Made by a program: the position numbers and the translations under genes
In this document: positions 1-7,864 of the stretch, one piece after another
Layout: each line of letters starts with the position of its first letter
Position numbering within the stretch: position 1 is the stretch's first letter
From: Bacteroidales bacterium
GTDB taxonomy: Bacteria > Bacteroidota > Bacteroidia > Bacteroidales > P3
Direction: 5' to 3'
DNA length: 14,380 nucleotides
NCBI GenBank assembly: GCA_017545365.1
Contig: JAFWOP010000141.1
Span: forward strand, 1 to 14,380
The notes under the pieces: generated by a model
What the model was told of the DNA's origin: nothing
The model's input: only the letters and a program-made list of their open reading frames with translations
Databases searched by the model: none

Positions 1-3
1 AAA

Positions 4-426
4 ATGTTACAACCTAAGAAAACAAGATATAGAAAGCAGCAGAAGGGTAAAATTAAAGGCAATGCTTTCCGTGGTCACGAGTTGGCTTTCGGTACCTTTG
101 GTATCAAATCCCTGGAAACCTGTTTCATCACAGGCCGTCAAATAGAGGCTGCACGTCAAGCTGTAACGCGTCACATGAAACGTGAAGGTCAGATATGGAT
201 CCGCATCTTCCCCGACAAGCCCATCACCAAGAAACCTAACGAGGTGCGAATGGGTAAGGGTAAGGGTGCCCCCGAATACTTTGTTGCCCGCGTTATGCCT
301 GGCACCATCCTGTTCGAATGCGAAGGCGTTCCTATGGACATCGCCAAGGAGGCTCTTCGTCTGGCAGCTCAGAAGCTCCCCATCTCGACCAAGTTTGTTG
401 TTAAAAGAGATTATATCGAAGAATAA
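4..426 (+). CDS. rplP: Large-subunit ribosomal protein uL16 (L16)
   Basis: L16 sits near the 23S rRNA peptidyl-transferase centre and the A/P-site tRNA elbow. The 140-residue product matches the usual family length of 136-144. It has the basic N-terminus, the [11 protein letters not shown] segment (about residues 50-60) and the conserved RMGKGKG loop (82-88); the Arg of this loop is hydroxylated in E. coli. The ATG at base 4 gives a standard N-terminus ([11 protein letters not shown]). It is the first gene seen and is followed 16 bp later by rpmC, so the upstream part of the operon (rpsC and beyond, from known synteny) lies outside the window. The first codons are A-rich and use AGA for Arg, while the body uses CGT/CGC. 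Confidence 0.97.
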   Translation: MLQPKKTRYRKQQKGKIKGNAFRGHELAFGTFGIKSLETCFITGRQIEAARQAVTRHMKREGQIWIRIFPDKPITKKPNEVRMGKGKGAPEYFVARVMPGTILFECEGVPMDIAKEALRLAAQKLPISTKFVVKRDYIEE

Positions 427-442
427 ATAAGAAGATACAGTC

Positions 443-652
443 ATGAAAAACGAATTAGTTTTAAAAGAGCTTTCGACTGCTGAATTAAAAGAAAAGTTGG
501 AAAACGAGCGCTCCATGTATCAGAAGATGCTTATGACGCATGCTGTCTCCCCGCTAGAGAACCCCAACAAAATAAAAGAAAGTAGAAAAACCATCGCCCG
601 CTGCCTCACCGAACTCCGCGCCCGCGAAATCGCTGAGCAGAAGCAGAACTAA
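443..652 (+). CDS. rpmC: Large-subunit ribosomal protein uL29 (L29)
   Basis: A small two-helix protein at the rim of the peptide exit tunnel, where trigger factor and SRP dock. The 69 residues fit the family (60-70). The pattern is typical: a charged first helix ([20 protein letters not shown]), a loop with [11 protein letters not shown], and a second helix ending in ELRARE. It lies between rplP and rpsQ, as in nearly all bacteria, and only 8 bp separate its stop from the rpsQ start. No Shine-Dalgarno is visible before the ATG; the leader is AT-rich. Identification rests on both sequence pattern and position. Confidence 0.95.
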   Translation: MKNELVLKELSTAELKEKLENERSMYQKMLMTHAVSPLENPNKIKESRKTIARCLTELRAREIAEQKQN

Positions 653-660
653 CAGTAGAT

Positions 661-915
661 ATGGAAAGAAACTTAAGAAAAGAAAGAGTCGGTGTTGTGG
701 TGAGCAACAAGATGGACAAGTCCGTTGTCGTCATGGTAGAGCGCAAAGTGAAGCACCCCAAGTATGGCAAGTTCGTGAAGAAGTCCTCGAAATTTATGGC
801 TCACGATGAAAAGAACGAATGCAACATTGGCGACACTGTCCGGATTATGGAAACTCGTCCTCTGAGCAAGAACAAATGCTGGCGCGTCGTTGAAATCGTT
901 GAAAAAGCTAAGTAA
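661..915 (+). CDS. rpsQ: Small-subunit ribosomal protein uS17 (S17)
   Basis: A primary 16S rRNA-binding protein with an OB fold, acting in the 30S body. The 84 residues are family-typical. Visible hallmarks are the start [19 protein letters not shown], the KHPKYGK stretch (31-37) and the C-terminal signature [14 protein letters not shown] (57-70) followed by KCWRV. It is tightly spaced after rpmC. The start was chosen because [11 protein letters not shown] aligns with the family N-terminus and no earlier in-frame start fits the 8-bp gap. No Shine-Dalgarno is present. Confidence 0.96.
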   Translation: MERNLRKERVGVVVSNKMDKSVVVMVERKVKHPKYGKFVKKSSKFMAHDEKNECNIGDTVRIMETRPLSKNKCWRVVEIVEKAK

Positions 916-952
916 TTAGTCACAACTATCCAGACAAAAAGAACTAAAAGAA

Positions 953-1321
953 ATGATACAACAAGAAACTAGAATGACCGTTGCCGATAACAGTGGGGCC
1001 AAGAGCGCTCTCTGTATCCGCGTCCTCGGCGGCACCAAGAAACGCTACGCCTCTATTGGCGATACCATCGTGGTGGCCATCAAAGACGCCATTCCTTCGG
1101 GCAACATTAAGAAGGGAGCTGTTTCTAAAGCAGTCGTGGTTCGCACCAAGAAGGAAATTCGTCGCAATGATGGTAGCTACATCCGCTTCGACGACAACGC
1201 ATGTGTCCTGCTCACCGCTGCCGATGAGCTCCGTGGCACCCGTATCTTCGGCCCCGTGGCACGCGAACTCCGTGACAAACAATTCATGAAGATTGTCTCA
1301 CTGGCTCCTGAAGTATTGTAA
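953..1321 (+). CDS. rplN: Large-subunit ribosomal protein uL14 (L14)
   Basis: L14 binds 23S rRNA at the subunit interface, contributing to intersubunit bridges and to the docking site of silencing factor RsfS. The length of 122 residues is the canonical value. The N-terminal [17 protein letters not shown], the central [17 protein letters not shown] and the C-terminal [14 protein letters not shown] are all typical. A 37-bp A-rich spacer precedes the ATG, ending in AAAGAA with no GGAGG-like element. The order rpsQ-rplN-rplX is conserved. Confidence 0.97.
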   Translation: MIQQETRMTVADNSGAKSALCIRVLGGTKKRYASIGDTIVVAIKDAIPSGNIKKGAVSKAVVVRTKKEIRRNDGSYIRFDDNACVLLTAADELRGTRIFGPVARELRDKQFMKIVSLAPEVL

Positions 1322-1342
1322 ACATTAAAAAGAAGAAAAGAA

Positions 1343-1663
1343 ATGAAATTGCACGTAAAAAAAGGGGATATCGTCATGGTGATTGCCGGCGATTTCAAAG
1401 ATAAAGGCAAGACCGGCAAGGTGCTTAAGGTGTATCCCGAAAAGAATCGCGCCATCGTGGAAGGTCGCAATCTCGTTAAGAAACATACCAAGCCCAACGC
1501 TAAAAACACCCAGGGCGGTATCATCGAACAGGAGGCCCCTATCCACATCTCGAATCTGATGGTCATGGATGGTAAGACACCCACCCGTATCGGCCGTAGA
1601 ATCAATGAGAAGACTGGTAAACTCGTACGTTATTCCAAAAAAACAGGGGAGGAGATTAAATAA
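1343..1663 (+). CDS. rplX: Large-subunit ribosomal protein uL24 (L24)
   Basis: An assembly-initiating 23S rRNA-binding protein. The 106 residues fit the family (about 100-110). A KOW motif covers roughly residues 5-32 ([20 protein letters not shown]), followed by [10 protein letters not shown] and the IHISNLMV segment. Its TAA stop shares one base with the rplE ATG (TAATG), which implies translational coupling. The end of this gene also contains the purine-rich stretch that can act as ribosome-binding site for rplE. Confidence 0.96.
   Translation: MKLHVKKGDIVMVIAGDFKDKGKTGKVLKVYPEKNRAIVEGRNLVKKHTKPNAKNTQGGIIEQEAPIHISNLMVMDGKTPTRIGRRINEKTGKLVRYSKKTGEEIK
1646..1654 (+). promoter_or_regulatory. 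Shine-Dalgarno-like site for rplE
   Basis: GGGGAGGAG lies inside the last codons of rplX, 8 nt before the rplE ATG, and resembles an anti-SD-pairing site. It is one of few such sites in the window, since most genes here start without one. Some of its purine content is constrained by the rplX codons, so its role is inferred. Confidence 0.5.
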
Positions 1664-2223
1664 TGGCATACATTCCTACTTTGAAGACCAAATATAAAGA
1701 GGAGATTCTGCCCGCACTGATGAAAGAGTACGGCTACAAGACTGTCATGCAGGCTCCTCGTCTGAAGAAAATCACCCTCAACCAGGGACTCGGCAAGGCC
1801 GCCATCACCGACAAGAAGGTCATCGACAAAGGCATCGAGGAAATGACCCTTATCGCCGGCCAGAAGGCTGTTGCTACCAAGTCCCGTAAGGACATCTCCA
1901 ACTTCAAACTGCGTCGTGGCATGCCCATCGGTGTCCGCGTAACCCTCCGTGGCGAGCGCATGTACGAGTTTCTGGAGCGTCTGATCACCGCCTCTATCCC
2001 CCGTATCCGCGACTTCCGCGGCATCAACGACAAGGGTTTCGACGGCAAGGGTAACTACACCTTCGGCATCTCTGAGCAAATTATCTTCCCTGAAATCGAC
2101 ATCGACAAAATCGACCGTATCCAGGGTATGGACATCACCTTCGTCACCTCTGCCAACACCGACAAAGAGGCCATGTCCTTGCTCAAGCAGTTCGGTATTC
2201 CTTTTAAGAATCAACAAAAATAA
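1663..2223 (+). CDS. rplE: Large-subunit ribosomal protein uL5 (L5)
   Basis: L5 forms the 5S RNP with L18, L25 and 5S rRNA in the central protuberance and contacts P-site tRNA. The 186 residues are close to the usual 179-185. Recognised segments are [10 protein letters not shown] (37-46), the core [17 protein letters not shown] (81-97), RMYEFLERL and the C-terminal [16 protein letters not shown]. The start overlaps the rplX stop by one base, a TAATG coupling junction, with a Shine-Dalgarno-like purine run 8 nt upstream. The downstream gene rpsN begins 6 bp after the stop. Confidence 0.97.
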   Translation: MAYIPTLKTKYKEEILPALMKEYGYKTVMQAPRLKKITLNQGLGKAAITDKKVIDKGIEEMTLIAGQKAVATKSRKDISNFKLRRGMPIGVRVTLRGERMYEFLERLITASIPRIRDFRGINDKGFDGKGNYTFGISEQIIFPEIDIDKIDRIQGMDITFVTSANTDKEAMSLLKQFGIPFKNQQK

Positions 2224-2229
2224 ACGATA

Positions 2230-2529
2230 ATGGCAAAAGAATCAATCAAGGCAAGAGAGCGCAAAAGAGCTAAGATGGTGGCCCGTTATGCTGCCAAGCG
2301 TGCTGCTTTAAAGGAAATTGTCCGCACTGGTGAACCCGAAGAGGTGGAGAAGGCCGTCATCGCCCTTCAGAAACTTCCCAAGAACGCCTCCCCCGTCCGT
2401 CTGCACAACCGTTGCCAGCTCACGGGCCGTCCCAAGGGTTACATGCGTCAGTTCGGTATCTCCCGTATCAATTTCCGCGAGATGGCTGTCAGCGGCCTCA
2501 TCCCCGGCGTCAAGAAGTCCAGTTGGTAA
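2230..2529 (+). CDS. rpsN: Small-subunit ribosomal protein uS14 (S14), zinc-free long form
   Basis: A 30S head protein near the decoding-site entry. At 99 residues this is the long, zinc-independent form. The short zinc form carries two CxxC pairs, but here only one cysteine (C62, in [17 protein letters not shown]) is present. The C-terminal [18 protein letters not shown] and the terminal KKSSW are diagnostic. The first codons use AGA for Arg and later ones CGT. A 74-bp gap with an inverted repeat separates it from rpsH. Confidence 0.97.
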   Translation: MAKESIKARERKRAKMVARYAAKRAALKEIVRTGEPEEVEKAVIALQKLPKNASPVRLHNRCQLTGRPKGYMRQFGISRINFREMAVSGLIPGVKKSSW

Positions 2530-2542
2530 TAGTAATTAATTA

Positions 2543-2573
2543 ATTGGTAGCTTTGCAAGTTGGCTAAACCAAT
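2543..2573 (+). promoter_or_regulatory. Bulged stem-loop upstream of rpsH
   Basis: ATTGGTAGC (2543-2551) can pair with GCT (2563-2565) and ACCAAT (2568-2573). This gives nine base pairs interrupted by a two-A bulge and closed by an 11-nt loop. It lies in the 74-bp gap between rpsN and rpsH. S8 represses its own operon in E. coli by binding an mRNA helix with bulged bases, so an S8-binding role is conceivable, but the site differs in position and I see no definite consensus. No terminator T-run follows. Confidence 0.3.
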
Positions 2574-2603
2574 ACTACAAAACTTAAAATCAAGAAAAAT
2601 AAT

Positions 2604-3005
2604 ATGGTAACAGATCCTATTGCAGATTATTTGACCCGTATGCGCAACGCTATCGCTGCCAAGCATAGAGTCGTTGAAATCCCTGCATCCAATTTGAAGA
2701 AAGAGATCACCAAGATCCTGTTTGAGAAGGGCTATATCCTCAACTATAAGTTTGAGAACGAAGGCTCCCATAATCAGAGCATCAAGATAGCGTTGAAATA
2801 TCACCCTGTGACTAAGATTTCCGCCATCTCCGAACTCAAGCGCGTCAGCAGCCCCGGTCTCCGTCGTTACGTTTCCGTCGATGAGATGCCCCGTGTGCTC
2901 AATGGTCTTGGCATCGCCATCATCTCTACTTCCAAAGGTCTTATGACCGATAAAGAAGCCCGCACCCTCAATGTCGGTGGCGAGGTTATTTGTTACATCA
3001 GCTAA
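2604..3005 (+). CDS. rpsH: Small-subunit ribosomal protein uS8 (S8)
   Basis: A primary 16S rRNA-binding protein of the central domain and the translational repressor of the spc operon in E. coli. The 133 residues match the family. The start [16 protein letters not shown] and the end [14 protein letters not shown] followed by GGEVICYIS are signature sequences. An A-rich leader precedes the ATG. The gap upstream contains a bulged stem-loop (2543-2573), making this one of the few internal genes with room for its own control element. rplF follows 24 bp later. Confidence 0.97.
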   Translation: MVTDPIADYLTRMRNAIAAKHRVVEIPASNLKKEITKILFEKGYILNYKFENEGSHNQSIKIALKYHPVTKISAISELKRVSSPGLRRYVSVDEMPRVLNGLGIAIISTSKGLMTDKEARTLNVGGEVICYIS

Positions 3006-3012
3006 TTAAAGA

Positions 3013-3018
3013 GAGGAG
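3013..3018 (+). promoter_or_regulatory. Shine-Dalgarno-like site for rplF
   Basis: GAGGAG lies 11 nt before the rplF ATG in a non-coding gap, so its sequence is not forced by an upstream codon frame. The spacing is slightly long for a classical site. Function in a Bacteroidetes ribosome context is uncertain. Confidence 0.4.
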
Positions 3019-3029
3019 ATTATTAGAAA

Positions 3030-3584
3030 ATGTCAAGAATAGGTAAAATGCCCATCCACCTGCCCGCAGGTGTCGAAGTAAAGGTATCTCCCGAAAATGT
3101 TATTACCGTCAAGGGCCCCAAGGGTGAGCTCACCCAGCAGGTGAACCCCGCTATTACGGCCAAATTGGAAGACGGCGTCCTCACATTCGAGCGTCCGTCC
3201 GACAGCAAGGAGCACAAAGCCATGCACGGCTTATATCGTGCCCTTGTTGCCAACATGGTGAAAGGCGTTTCTGAAGGCTTCAAATGCGTCCAGGAAGTCA
3301 TCGGTGTTGGTTACAAAGTGCAGGCCAACGGCAACGTGATGGAAATGGACCTCGGCTACAGTCACAAGATTTTCTTCGAACTTGCCCCCGAGATTCATGT
3401 CGAGACCGTTACTGAAAAAGGTAAAAACCCCATTATCACCATGACCTGCTGCGACAAGCAGATTCTAGGTCAGGCCGCAGCCAAGATCCGCTCGCTGCGC
3501 AAGCCCGAACCCTACAAGGGCAAAGGTATCCGCTTCCAGGGTGAAGAAATCCGCAAGAAGGCTGGTAAGGCTGCTGCTAAATAA
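3030..3584 (+). CDS. rplF: Large-subunit ribosomal protein uL6 (L6)
   Basis: L6 binds domain VI of 23S rRNA near the sarcin-ricin loop and the factor-binding site. The 184 residues are a little longer than the typical 175-180 because of a lysine/alanine-rich tail (KKAGKAAAK). MSRIGKMPIHLPAGVEV at the N-terminus and the signature PEPYKGKGIRFQGEEIRKKA near the C-terminus are unambiguous. The chosen ATG gives the canonical SRIGK start. It is followed after 31 bp by rplR. Confidence 0.97.
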   Translation: MSRIGKMPIHLPAGVEVKVSPENVITVKGPKGELTQQVNPAITAKLEDGVLTFERPSDSKEHKAMHGLYRALVANMVKGVSEGFKCVQEVIGVGYKVQANGNVMEMDLGYSHKIFFELAPEIHVETVTEKGKNPIITMTCCDKQILGQAAAKIRSLRKPEPYKGKGIRFQGEEIRKKAGKAAAK

Positions 3585-3615
3585 TAATAATTAGAACGCC
3601 AAAGCATTTAATAAT

Positions 3616-3969
3616 ATGGCTACAAAGAAAGACATAAGAAGAACTAAAATTAAATTCCGCATCCGTCATAAGGTCAGCGGCACTGCTGAAATGCCGCGTC
3701 TCTCTGTGTTCAGAAGCAATAAGGAAATTTATGCACAGGTGATTGACGATGTAAAAGGTGTGACACTGACCGCAGCTTCCTCCTTGGAGAAAGGTGTTGA
3801 AAAGAGTGGCACAAAGAGTGAGATGGCTGCCAAGGTCGGAAAACTCCTGGCCGAACGTGCTCTCGCAGCCGGTATCAATACTGTGGTGTTTGACCGCAAC
3901 GGTTATCTCTACCACGGTCGTGTTAAATCGTTGGCCGATGGTGCCAGAGAAGGTGGTTTAAAATTCTAA
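3616..3969 (+). CDS. rplR: Large-subunit ribosomal protein uL18 (L18)
   Basis: A 5S rRNA-binding protein of the central protuberance, partner of L5. The 117 residues equal the E. coli length. The sequence [31 protein letters not shown] (split here as [18 protein letters not shown] and [12 protein letters not shown]) and the C-terminal [15 protein letters not shown] followed by [12 protein letters not shown] are diagnostic. Only 6 bp separate it from rpsE, so the pair is almost certainly co-translated. The first codons are A-rich (ATAAGAAGAACT). Confidence 0.97.
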   Translation: MATKKDIRRTKIKFRIRHKVSGTAEMPRLSVFRSNKEIYAQVIDDVKGVTLTAASSLEKGVEKSGTKSEMAAKVGKLLAERALAAGINTVVFDRNGYLYHGRVKSLADGAREGGLKF

Positions 3970-3975
3970 TAAGTC

Positions 3976-4494
3976 ATGGCAGAAGTAAACGTAAAAAGAG
4001 TCAAATCAAGCGAAATCGAATTCAAAGATCGTCTTGTCGCAATTAATCGCGTAACTAAGGTTACCAAAGGTGGTCGTACTTTCACCTTTGCTGCCATCGT
4101 AGTTGTTGGAAATGAGAACGGTGTCGTGGGTTACGGACTTGGCAAGGCCAAGGAAGTCCAGGCCGCCATCCAGAAGGGTGTCGACGATGCCAAGAAGAAC
4201 CTCATCAAAGTCCCTGTGCTTAAGGGTACCATCCCCCACGAACAGTGTGGCAAGTACAGTGGTGCTCGCGTCTTCCTGAAACCCGCTGCCCCTGGCACCG
4301 GTGTTATCGCTGGTGGTGCCATGCGTGCTGTTCTGGAAAGCGTCGGTGTGAAGGACGTTCTGGCCAAGTGCAAAGGCTCCTCTAACCCCCACAGCGTGGT
4401 CAAGGCCACCATCAATGCCCTGCTGCAGATGAAAGACCCCTACATGGTCGCCGAACTCCGCGGTATCACCCTTGACAAAGTGTTTAACGGTTAA
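3976..4494 (+). CDS. rpsE: Small-subunit ribosomal protein uS5 (S5)
   Basis: S5 shapes the mRNA entry channel and translational accuracy together with S4. The 172 residues fit the family (about 165-175). The N-terminal double-stranded-RNA-binding-like domain covers about 15-80, with [20 protein letters not shown]. The C-terminal domain shows [19 protein letters not shown] (103-121) and [12 protein letters not shown] (134-145). The gene starts 6 bp after rplR without a Shine-Dalgarno. rpmD follows after 18 bp. Confidence 0.97.
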   Translation: MAEVNVKRVKSSEIEFKDRLVAINRVTKVTKGGRTFTFAAIVVVGNENGVVGYGLGKAKEVQAAIQKGVDDAKKNLIKVPVLKGTIPHEQCGKYSGARVFLKPAAPGTGVIAGGAMRAVLESVGVKDVLAKCKGSSNPHSVVKATINALLQMKDPYMVAELRGITLDKVFNG

Positions 4495-4496
4495 TC

Positions 4497-4503
4497 AAAG
4501 GAG
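4497..4503 (+). promoter_or_regulatory. Shine-Dalgarno-like site for rpmD
   Basis: AAAGGAG begins directly after the rpsE stop and ends 9 nt before the rpmD ATG, a classical position. It matches the complement of the conserved 16S rRNA 3' end. Confidence 0.55.
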
Positions 4504-4512
4504 AATTGAATC

Positions 4513-4698
4513 ATGGCAGAAAAGACTTTAAAAATCAAACAGGTTAGAAGTATCATCGGTCGCCCCGCCCGTCAGAAACAGACGATTGCGGCCCTCGGTC
4601 TGAAGAGAATCAATCATGAGCGCACTGTCGTCGCCACTCCCCAGATTCTTGGTATGATTGAGAAAGTGAAACACTTAATCACTGTTGAGGAAATTTAA
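4513..4698 (+). CDS. rpmD: Large-subunit ribosomal protein uL30 (L30)
   Basis: A small 50S protein with a ferredoxin-like fold. The 61 residues match the usual 58-62. The stretch KIKQVRSIIGRPARQKQTI followed by LGLKRINHERTVV is the L30 signature; the C-terminal helix is IEKVKHLITVEEI. It has a well-placed AAAGGAG upstream, unlike most genes of this operon. A perfect 9-bp hairpin lies between it and rplO. Confidence 0.95.
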   Translation: MAEKTLKIKQVRSIIGRPARQKQTIAALGLKRINHERTVVATPQILGMIEKVKHLITVEEI

Positions 4699-4710
4699 TT
4701 AGTTAGACAC

Positions 4711-4734
4711 TTTCTGGAACTACCCTTCCAGAAA
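4711..4734 (+). promoter_or_regulatory. 9-bp hairpin between rpmD and rplO
   Basis: TTTCTGGAA (4711-4719) pairs perfectly with TTCCAGAAA (4726-4734) around the 6-nt loop CTACCC. It is followed by an A-rich stretch and then AAAAGGAG for rplO, not by a T-run, so it is not an intrinsic terminator on this strand. It lies 19 nt upstream of the rplO ATG and could influence ribosome access or mRNA stability; this is inferred. Confidence 0.55.
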
Positions 4735-4736
4735 AT

Positions 4737-4744
4737 AAAAGGAG
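4737..4744 (+). promoter_or_regulatory. Shine-Dalgarno-like site for rplO
   Basis: AAAAGGAG ends 9 nt before the rplO ATG and directly follows the hairpin at 4711-4734. The spacing is canonical. Confidence 0.55.
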
Positions 4745-4753
4745 AATAAAGAT

Positions 4754-5203
4754 ATGAGTTTAAATAATCTCAAACCCGCAGAAGGTTCCATCAAGCATTC
4801 CAAACGCGTCGGCCGTGGTGCCGGTTCAGGCAAGGGCGGTACCTCCACCCGTGGTAACAAGGGCGCCAAGGCTCGTTCGGGTTATCACCAGAAGATTGGT
4901 TTCGAAGGTGGTCAGATGCCCATCTATCGTCGCTTACCCAAATTCGGTTTCAAGAACATCAACCGCATCGAGTATGTGGGCATCAATCTCGATACCCTCA
5001 ACACTCTTGCCGAGGCCAAAAACATCACCGATTTCAACATCGAGGTCTTCAAGCAGAATGGTCTTATCTCTGGAAAAGACCGCATCAAGATTCTCGGACG
5101 CGGCGAACTCAACAAAACCATCAACGTCACTGCTCACGCCTTCTCGGCTACGGCCAAGCAGGCTATCGAGTCCAAAGGTGGTCAAGCCTCAGTTATCGAA
5201 TAA
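4754..5203 (+). CDS. rplO: Large-subunit ribosomal protein uL15 (L15)
   Basis: A late-assembly 50S protein whose long basic N-terminal extension threads into 23S rRNA. The 149 residues are typical (about 144-150). The N-terminus has LKPAEGSIKHSKRVGRG and the glycine/lysine-rich GSGKGGTSTRGNKGAKARSG, then GFEGGQMPIYRRLPKFGF (about 53-70). The globular C-terminal part includes IKILGRGELNK. It is preceded by a hairpin plus Shine-Dalgarno-like site and followed by an 88-bp gap carrying a 15-bp inverted repeat before secY. Confidence 0.97.
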   Translation: MSLNNLKPAEGSIKHSKRVGRGAGSGKGGTSTRGNKGAKARSGYHQKIGFEGGQMPIYRRLPKFGFKNINRIEYVGINLDTLNTLAEAKNITDFNIEVFKQNGLISGKDRIKILGRGELNKTINVTAHAFSATAKQAIESKGGQASVIE

Positions 5204-5210
5204 AGTCAAT

Positions 5211-5273
5211 GTTTTGGAGTTGGTGGGAGCTTAACCGTTTTCATCAACTTCAAAACTTCACCAACTCCAAAAC
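5211..5273 (+). repeat. 15-bp perfect inverted repeat with 8-nt periodicity (rplO-secY gap)
   Basis: GTTTTGGAGTTGGTG (5211-5225) is perfectly inverted at 5259-5273, giving a 15-bp stem with a 33-nt loop. The right half also reads as consecutive octamers AACTTCAA, AACTTCAC, CAACTCCA (5246-5269). No T-run follows, so read-through into secY is expected. It could be a transcript-processing or attenuation structure at the ribosomal-protein/secY boundary, or a repeat remnant; the sequence does not decide. Confidence 0.7.
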
Positions 5274-5291
5274 GACAAAAAACTAACTATA

Positions 5292-6644
5292 ATGAAGAGA
5301 TTTATACAGACAATCAAAAACATCTGGTCGATTGAAGACCTGCGGAAAAGAATCCTCTATACCCTTGGGTTAGTCCTTATCTACCGCATTGGTTGCTATA
5401 TCGTCCTCCCCGGTGTGGACCCCACTCAGTTGCAGAACTTGCAGAATCAGGGTTCCGAGGGTCTGATGGGTCTGTTGAACATGTTCTCAGGTGGTGCCTT
5501 CTCTAATGCTTCCATCTTCGCTCTGGGTATCATGCCCTACATCACTGCATCCATCGTGATTCAGCTGTTCGTCATGGTGATCCCCTACTTCCAGAAGATG
5601 CAGCGTGATGGCGAAAATGGCCGCAGAAAGATGAACCAGATTACCCGTCTGCTCACCGTGGCCATCACCGGCTTCCAGGCTCCTGCCTACATCACCAACA
5701 TGATGTACCAGCTCGGCGCCTCCTCCACCGCCATTTATCCCTTCGATGGTTCTGCCCCTACATGGACTTTCTGGGCTTCAAGCATCATCATCCTGATTGC
5801 GGGAACCCTCTTCGTCATGTGGCTGGGTGAGCGCATCACCGAGAAAGGTGTCGGCAATGGTATCTCTTTGCTGATTATGATTGGTATCATAGCCCGTCTC
5901 CCCTTCGCTCTCTTTGGTGAGTTCGTCTCCCGTCTCTCCGAAGCTGGTGGTGGACTGGTGATGTTCCTCATTGAAATCATTGTCCTGTTGGCCGTCATCC
6001 TGCTTGTCATCCTGCTCGTCCAGGGTACCCGCCGTATCCCCGTGCAATATGCCAAGCGCATTGTGGGCAACAAACAATATGGTGGTGTCCGCCAGTACAT
6101 CCCCCTCAAGGTGAATGCTGCCGGCGTTATGCCTATCATCTTTGCCCAGGCTATCATGTTCATCCCTATTACCCTCATGGGCTTCTCTGGCAATTCCGAC
6201 TCCAAATTCTGGATGGCTTTTACCGACTTTAACGGTTTCTGGTATAACCTGGTCTTCTTCATCCTGGTGGTCCTCTTCACCTACTTCTACACTGCCATCG
6301 CCATCAACCCCAACCAGATGGCTGACGACATGAAGAAGAACGGAGGCTTCATCCCCGGTGTCAAACCCGGCAAGAAGACTGCAGAATACCTCGAGAACAT
6401 CCTCTCGAAGATCACCCTTCCGGGCTCCATCTTCCTGGCTATCGTGGCTATCCTGCCCGCCATCATCCGTCTCTTTGGTGTCAACACCCAGTTTGCTCAG
6501 TTCTACGGTGGTACTTCCTTGCTGATTCTTGTCGGCGTTATCCTCGACACTCTTCAGCAGATCGAGAGCCACCTCCTCATGCGCCACTACGACGGTCTCA
6601 CCAAGACTGGTCGTATCAAAGGCCGCACCTCTATGGCTATTTAG
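5292..6644 (+). CDS. secY: Protein translocase subunit SecY
   Basis: The pore-forming subunit of the SecYEG channel in the inner membrane, for export with SecA and for membrane-protein insertion with ribosomes. The 450 residues and ten hydrophobic segments fit the family. TM1 is near 23-41; the plug/TM2 region contains MFSGGAFSNASIFALGIMPY; the TM4/5 region contains WLGERITEKGVGNGISLLI. The cytosolic loop RRIPVQYAKRIVG is a ribosome/SecA contact, a second loop has NPNQMADDMKKNGGFIPG, and TM10 is followed by QQIESHLLMRHYDG. The ATG gives a short basic cytosolic N-terminus. In this lineage secY is followed by map, without the adk gene seen in many Firmicutes. Confidence 0.98.
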   Translation: MKRFIQTIKNIWSIEDLRKRILYTLGLVLIYRIGCYIVLPGVDPTQLQNLQNQGSEGLMGLLNMFSGGAFSNASIFALGIMPYITASIVIQLFVMVIPYFQKMQRDGENGRRKMNQITRLLTVAITGFQAPAYITNMMYQLGASSTAIYPFDGSAPTWTFWASSIIILIAGTLFVMWLGERITEKGVGNGISLLIMIGIIARLPFALFGEFVSRLSEAGGGLVMFLIEIIVLLAVILLVILLVQGTRRIPVQYAKRIVGNKQYGGVRQYIPLKVNAAGVMPIIFAQAIMFIPITLMGFSGNSDSKFWMAFTDFNGFWYNLVFFILVVLFTYFYTAIAINPNQMADDMKKNGGFIPGVKPGKKTAEYLENILSKITLPGSIFLAIVAILPAIIRLFGVNTQFAQFYGGTSLLILVGVILDTLQQIESHLLMRHYDGLTKTGRIKGRTSMAI

Positions 6645-6662
6645 ACTAATAACACTATAAAG

Positions 6663-7433
6663 ATGATTCTCTTAAAGACACAGGAAGAAATCGAACTGAT
6701 ACGTGACAGTGCTCGCCTCCTCGGGAAAACCCTGGCGGAGGTGAGCCGTCATATTCATCCCGGTGTCACCACCGCCTTTCTCGACAAGATAGGCGACCAG
6801 CTCATCCGCGACAACGGGGGCATCCCCCTGTGCAAAGGCTATGAAGGCTTTCCTGCCGCCTTCTGCATCTCGGTCAACGACGTGGTGGTACATGGGATTC
6901 CCAGCGACGATGTCTTCATCAAAGAAGGCGACAATGTCTCGCTCGACTGTGTGATTGAGTACAACGGATACGTCAGCGATTCGGCGTACACTTTCATCTG
7001 TGGTGAAGGCACGCCCGAGATGCAGCGGCTTCTTAAGGTCACCAAGGAGGCACTTTATATTGGGCTTGAGAAATGCAAAGAAGGCAACCGTGTGGGCGAC
7101 ATCGGACACGCCGTCCAGCAGCACTGTGAGAAAAACGGCTACTCCATCGTCCGTGAGCTCTGCGGCCATGGTGTAGGCTTCAAAATGCACGAAAGCCCCA
7201 ACGTCCCCAACTATGGAGTCCCCGGCACCGGCCCCCTGCTCAAAGAAGGCATGGTCATAGCCGTAGAACCCATGGTCTGTATGGGATCCAAGAATGTCAA
7301 GTTCTCCAAGGAAGACGGTTGGACATGCCGCACCAAAGACGGCAAGCCCGCTGCCCACTTCGAGCACACCGTCGCCATCGGCAAAAACGGCCCCGACATT
7401 CTCACCACATTCGATTTCATTGAAAATAAATAA
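6663..7433 (+). CDS. map: Methionine aminopeptidase, type I
   Basis: Removes the initiator methionine from nascent proteins in a metal-dependent reaction, after deformylation. At 256 residues it is the type I form with no N-terminal zinc-finger extension. Expected active-site residues can be placed: H77 in VVVHGIP, D95 and D106 (SLDCV, VSDSAY), H169 in GHGVGF, E202 in VEPM and E234 in FEHT; H176 (MHESPNV) corresponds to the second substrate-binding histidine. It starts 18 bp after secY and ends 11 bp before infA, so all three are probably co-transcribed. Placing map next to ribosome and translocon genes fits its co-translational role. Confidence 0.97.
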   Translation: MILLKTQEEIELIRDSARLLGKTLAEVSRHIHPGVTTAFLDKIGDQLIRDNGGIPLCKGYEGFPAAFCISVNDVVVHGIPSDDVFIKEGDNVSLDCVIEYNGYVSDSAYTFICGEGTPEMQRLLKVTKEALYIGLEKCKEGNRVGDIGHAVQQHCEKNGYSIVRELCGHGVGFKMHESPNVPNYGVPGTGPLLKEGMVIAVEPMVCMGSKNVKFSKEDGWTCRTKDGKPAAHFEHTVAIGKNGPDILTTFDFIENK

Positions 7434-7444
7434 AGCACGTATAT

Positions 7445-7663
7445 ATGGCAAAACAAGCATCCATACAGTTGGACGGAACAGTAATAGAATCGTTGGGAAA
7501 CGCAATGTTTCGCGTCGAGTTGGAGAACGGGCATCAAATCATTGCCCACATCTCGGGCAAGATGCGTATGCACTACATCAAGATCCTCCCTGGCGACAAG
7601 GTATCTATCGAGATGTCACCCTACGATCTGACCAAAGGGCGTATCACCTACCGTCATAAATAA
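7445..7663 (+). CDS. infA: Translation initiation factor IF-1
   Basis: A single S1-like OB-fold protein that occupies the 30S A site during initiation and works with IF-2 and IF-3. The 72 residues are the canonical length. [18 protein letters not shown], then [19 protein letters not shown] and the end [13 protein letters not shown] are family signatures. It is followed by a 55-bp AT-rich gap before rpmJ; the map-infA-rpmJ-rpsM order is widespread in Bacteroidetes and Firmicutes. Confidence 0.98.
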   Translation: MAKQASIQLDGTVIESLGNAMFRVELENGHQIIAHISGKMRMHYIKILPGDKVSIEMSPYDLTKGRITYRHK

Positions 7664-7718
7664 TCACGTGCTGTTTATAGAATGTTGAAAAAGAATTAAC
7701 AGATTAATATAATAAGTA

Positions 7719-7835
7719 ATGAAAGTAAGAGTTTCTGTAAAGAAAAGATCCCCCGAATGCAAGGTGGTCCGCCGCCACGGGGTCGTCTATGTAATCAACA
7801 AGAAGAATCCTAAGTTCAAACAAAGACAAGGATGA
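7719..7835 (+). CDS. rpmJ: Large-subunit ribosomal protein bL36 (L36), zinc-free form
   Basis: A 38-codon gene with the exact canonical L36 length, located between infA and rpsM as expected. The product begins [15 protein letters not shown] and ends [12 protein letters not shown]. The zinc-ribbon form has three Cys and one His. Here the first Cys position is Ser11, C14 is kept, the third Cys is Asn27 and the His position is Phe33, so it cannot bind zinc in the usual way. L36 stabilises 23S rRNA near the L6/L16 region. Small size and synteny make the call secure. Confidence 0.95.
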   Translation: MKVRVSVKKRSPECKVVRRHGVVYVINKKNPKFKQRQG

Positions 7836-7864
7836 TTAACTAACAAAAAGAATAAAAAGAATCT

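Noticed and set aside
5778..6587. 269-codon minus-strand open frame opposite secY
   Set aside because: Shadow of secY; Asp/Gln/His-rich composition is an antisense artefact of membrane-protein codons.
6672..7505. 277-codon minus-strand open frame opposite map
   Set aside because: map is certain, with all catalytic residues in place. The opposite frame is a by-product of its codon use and has no recognisable domain.
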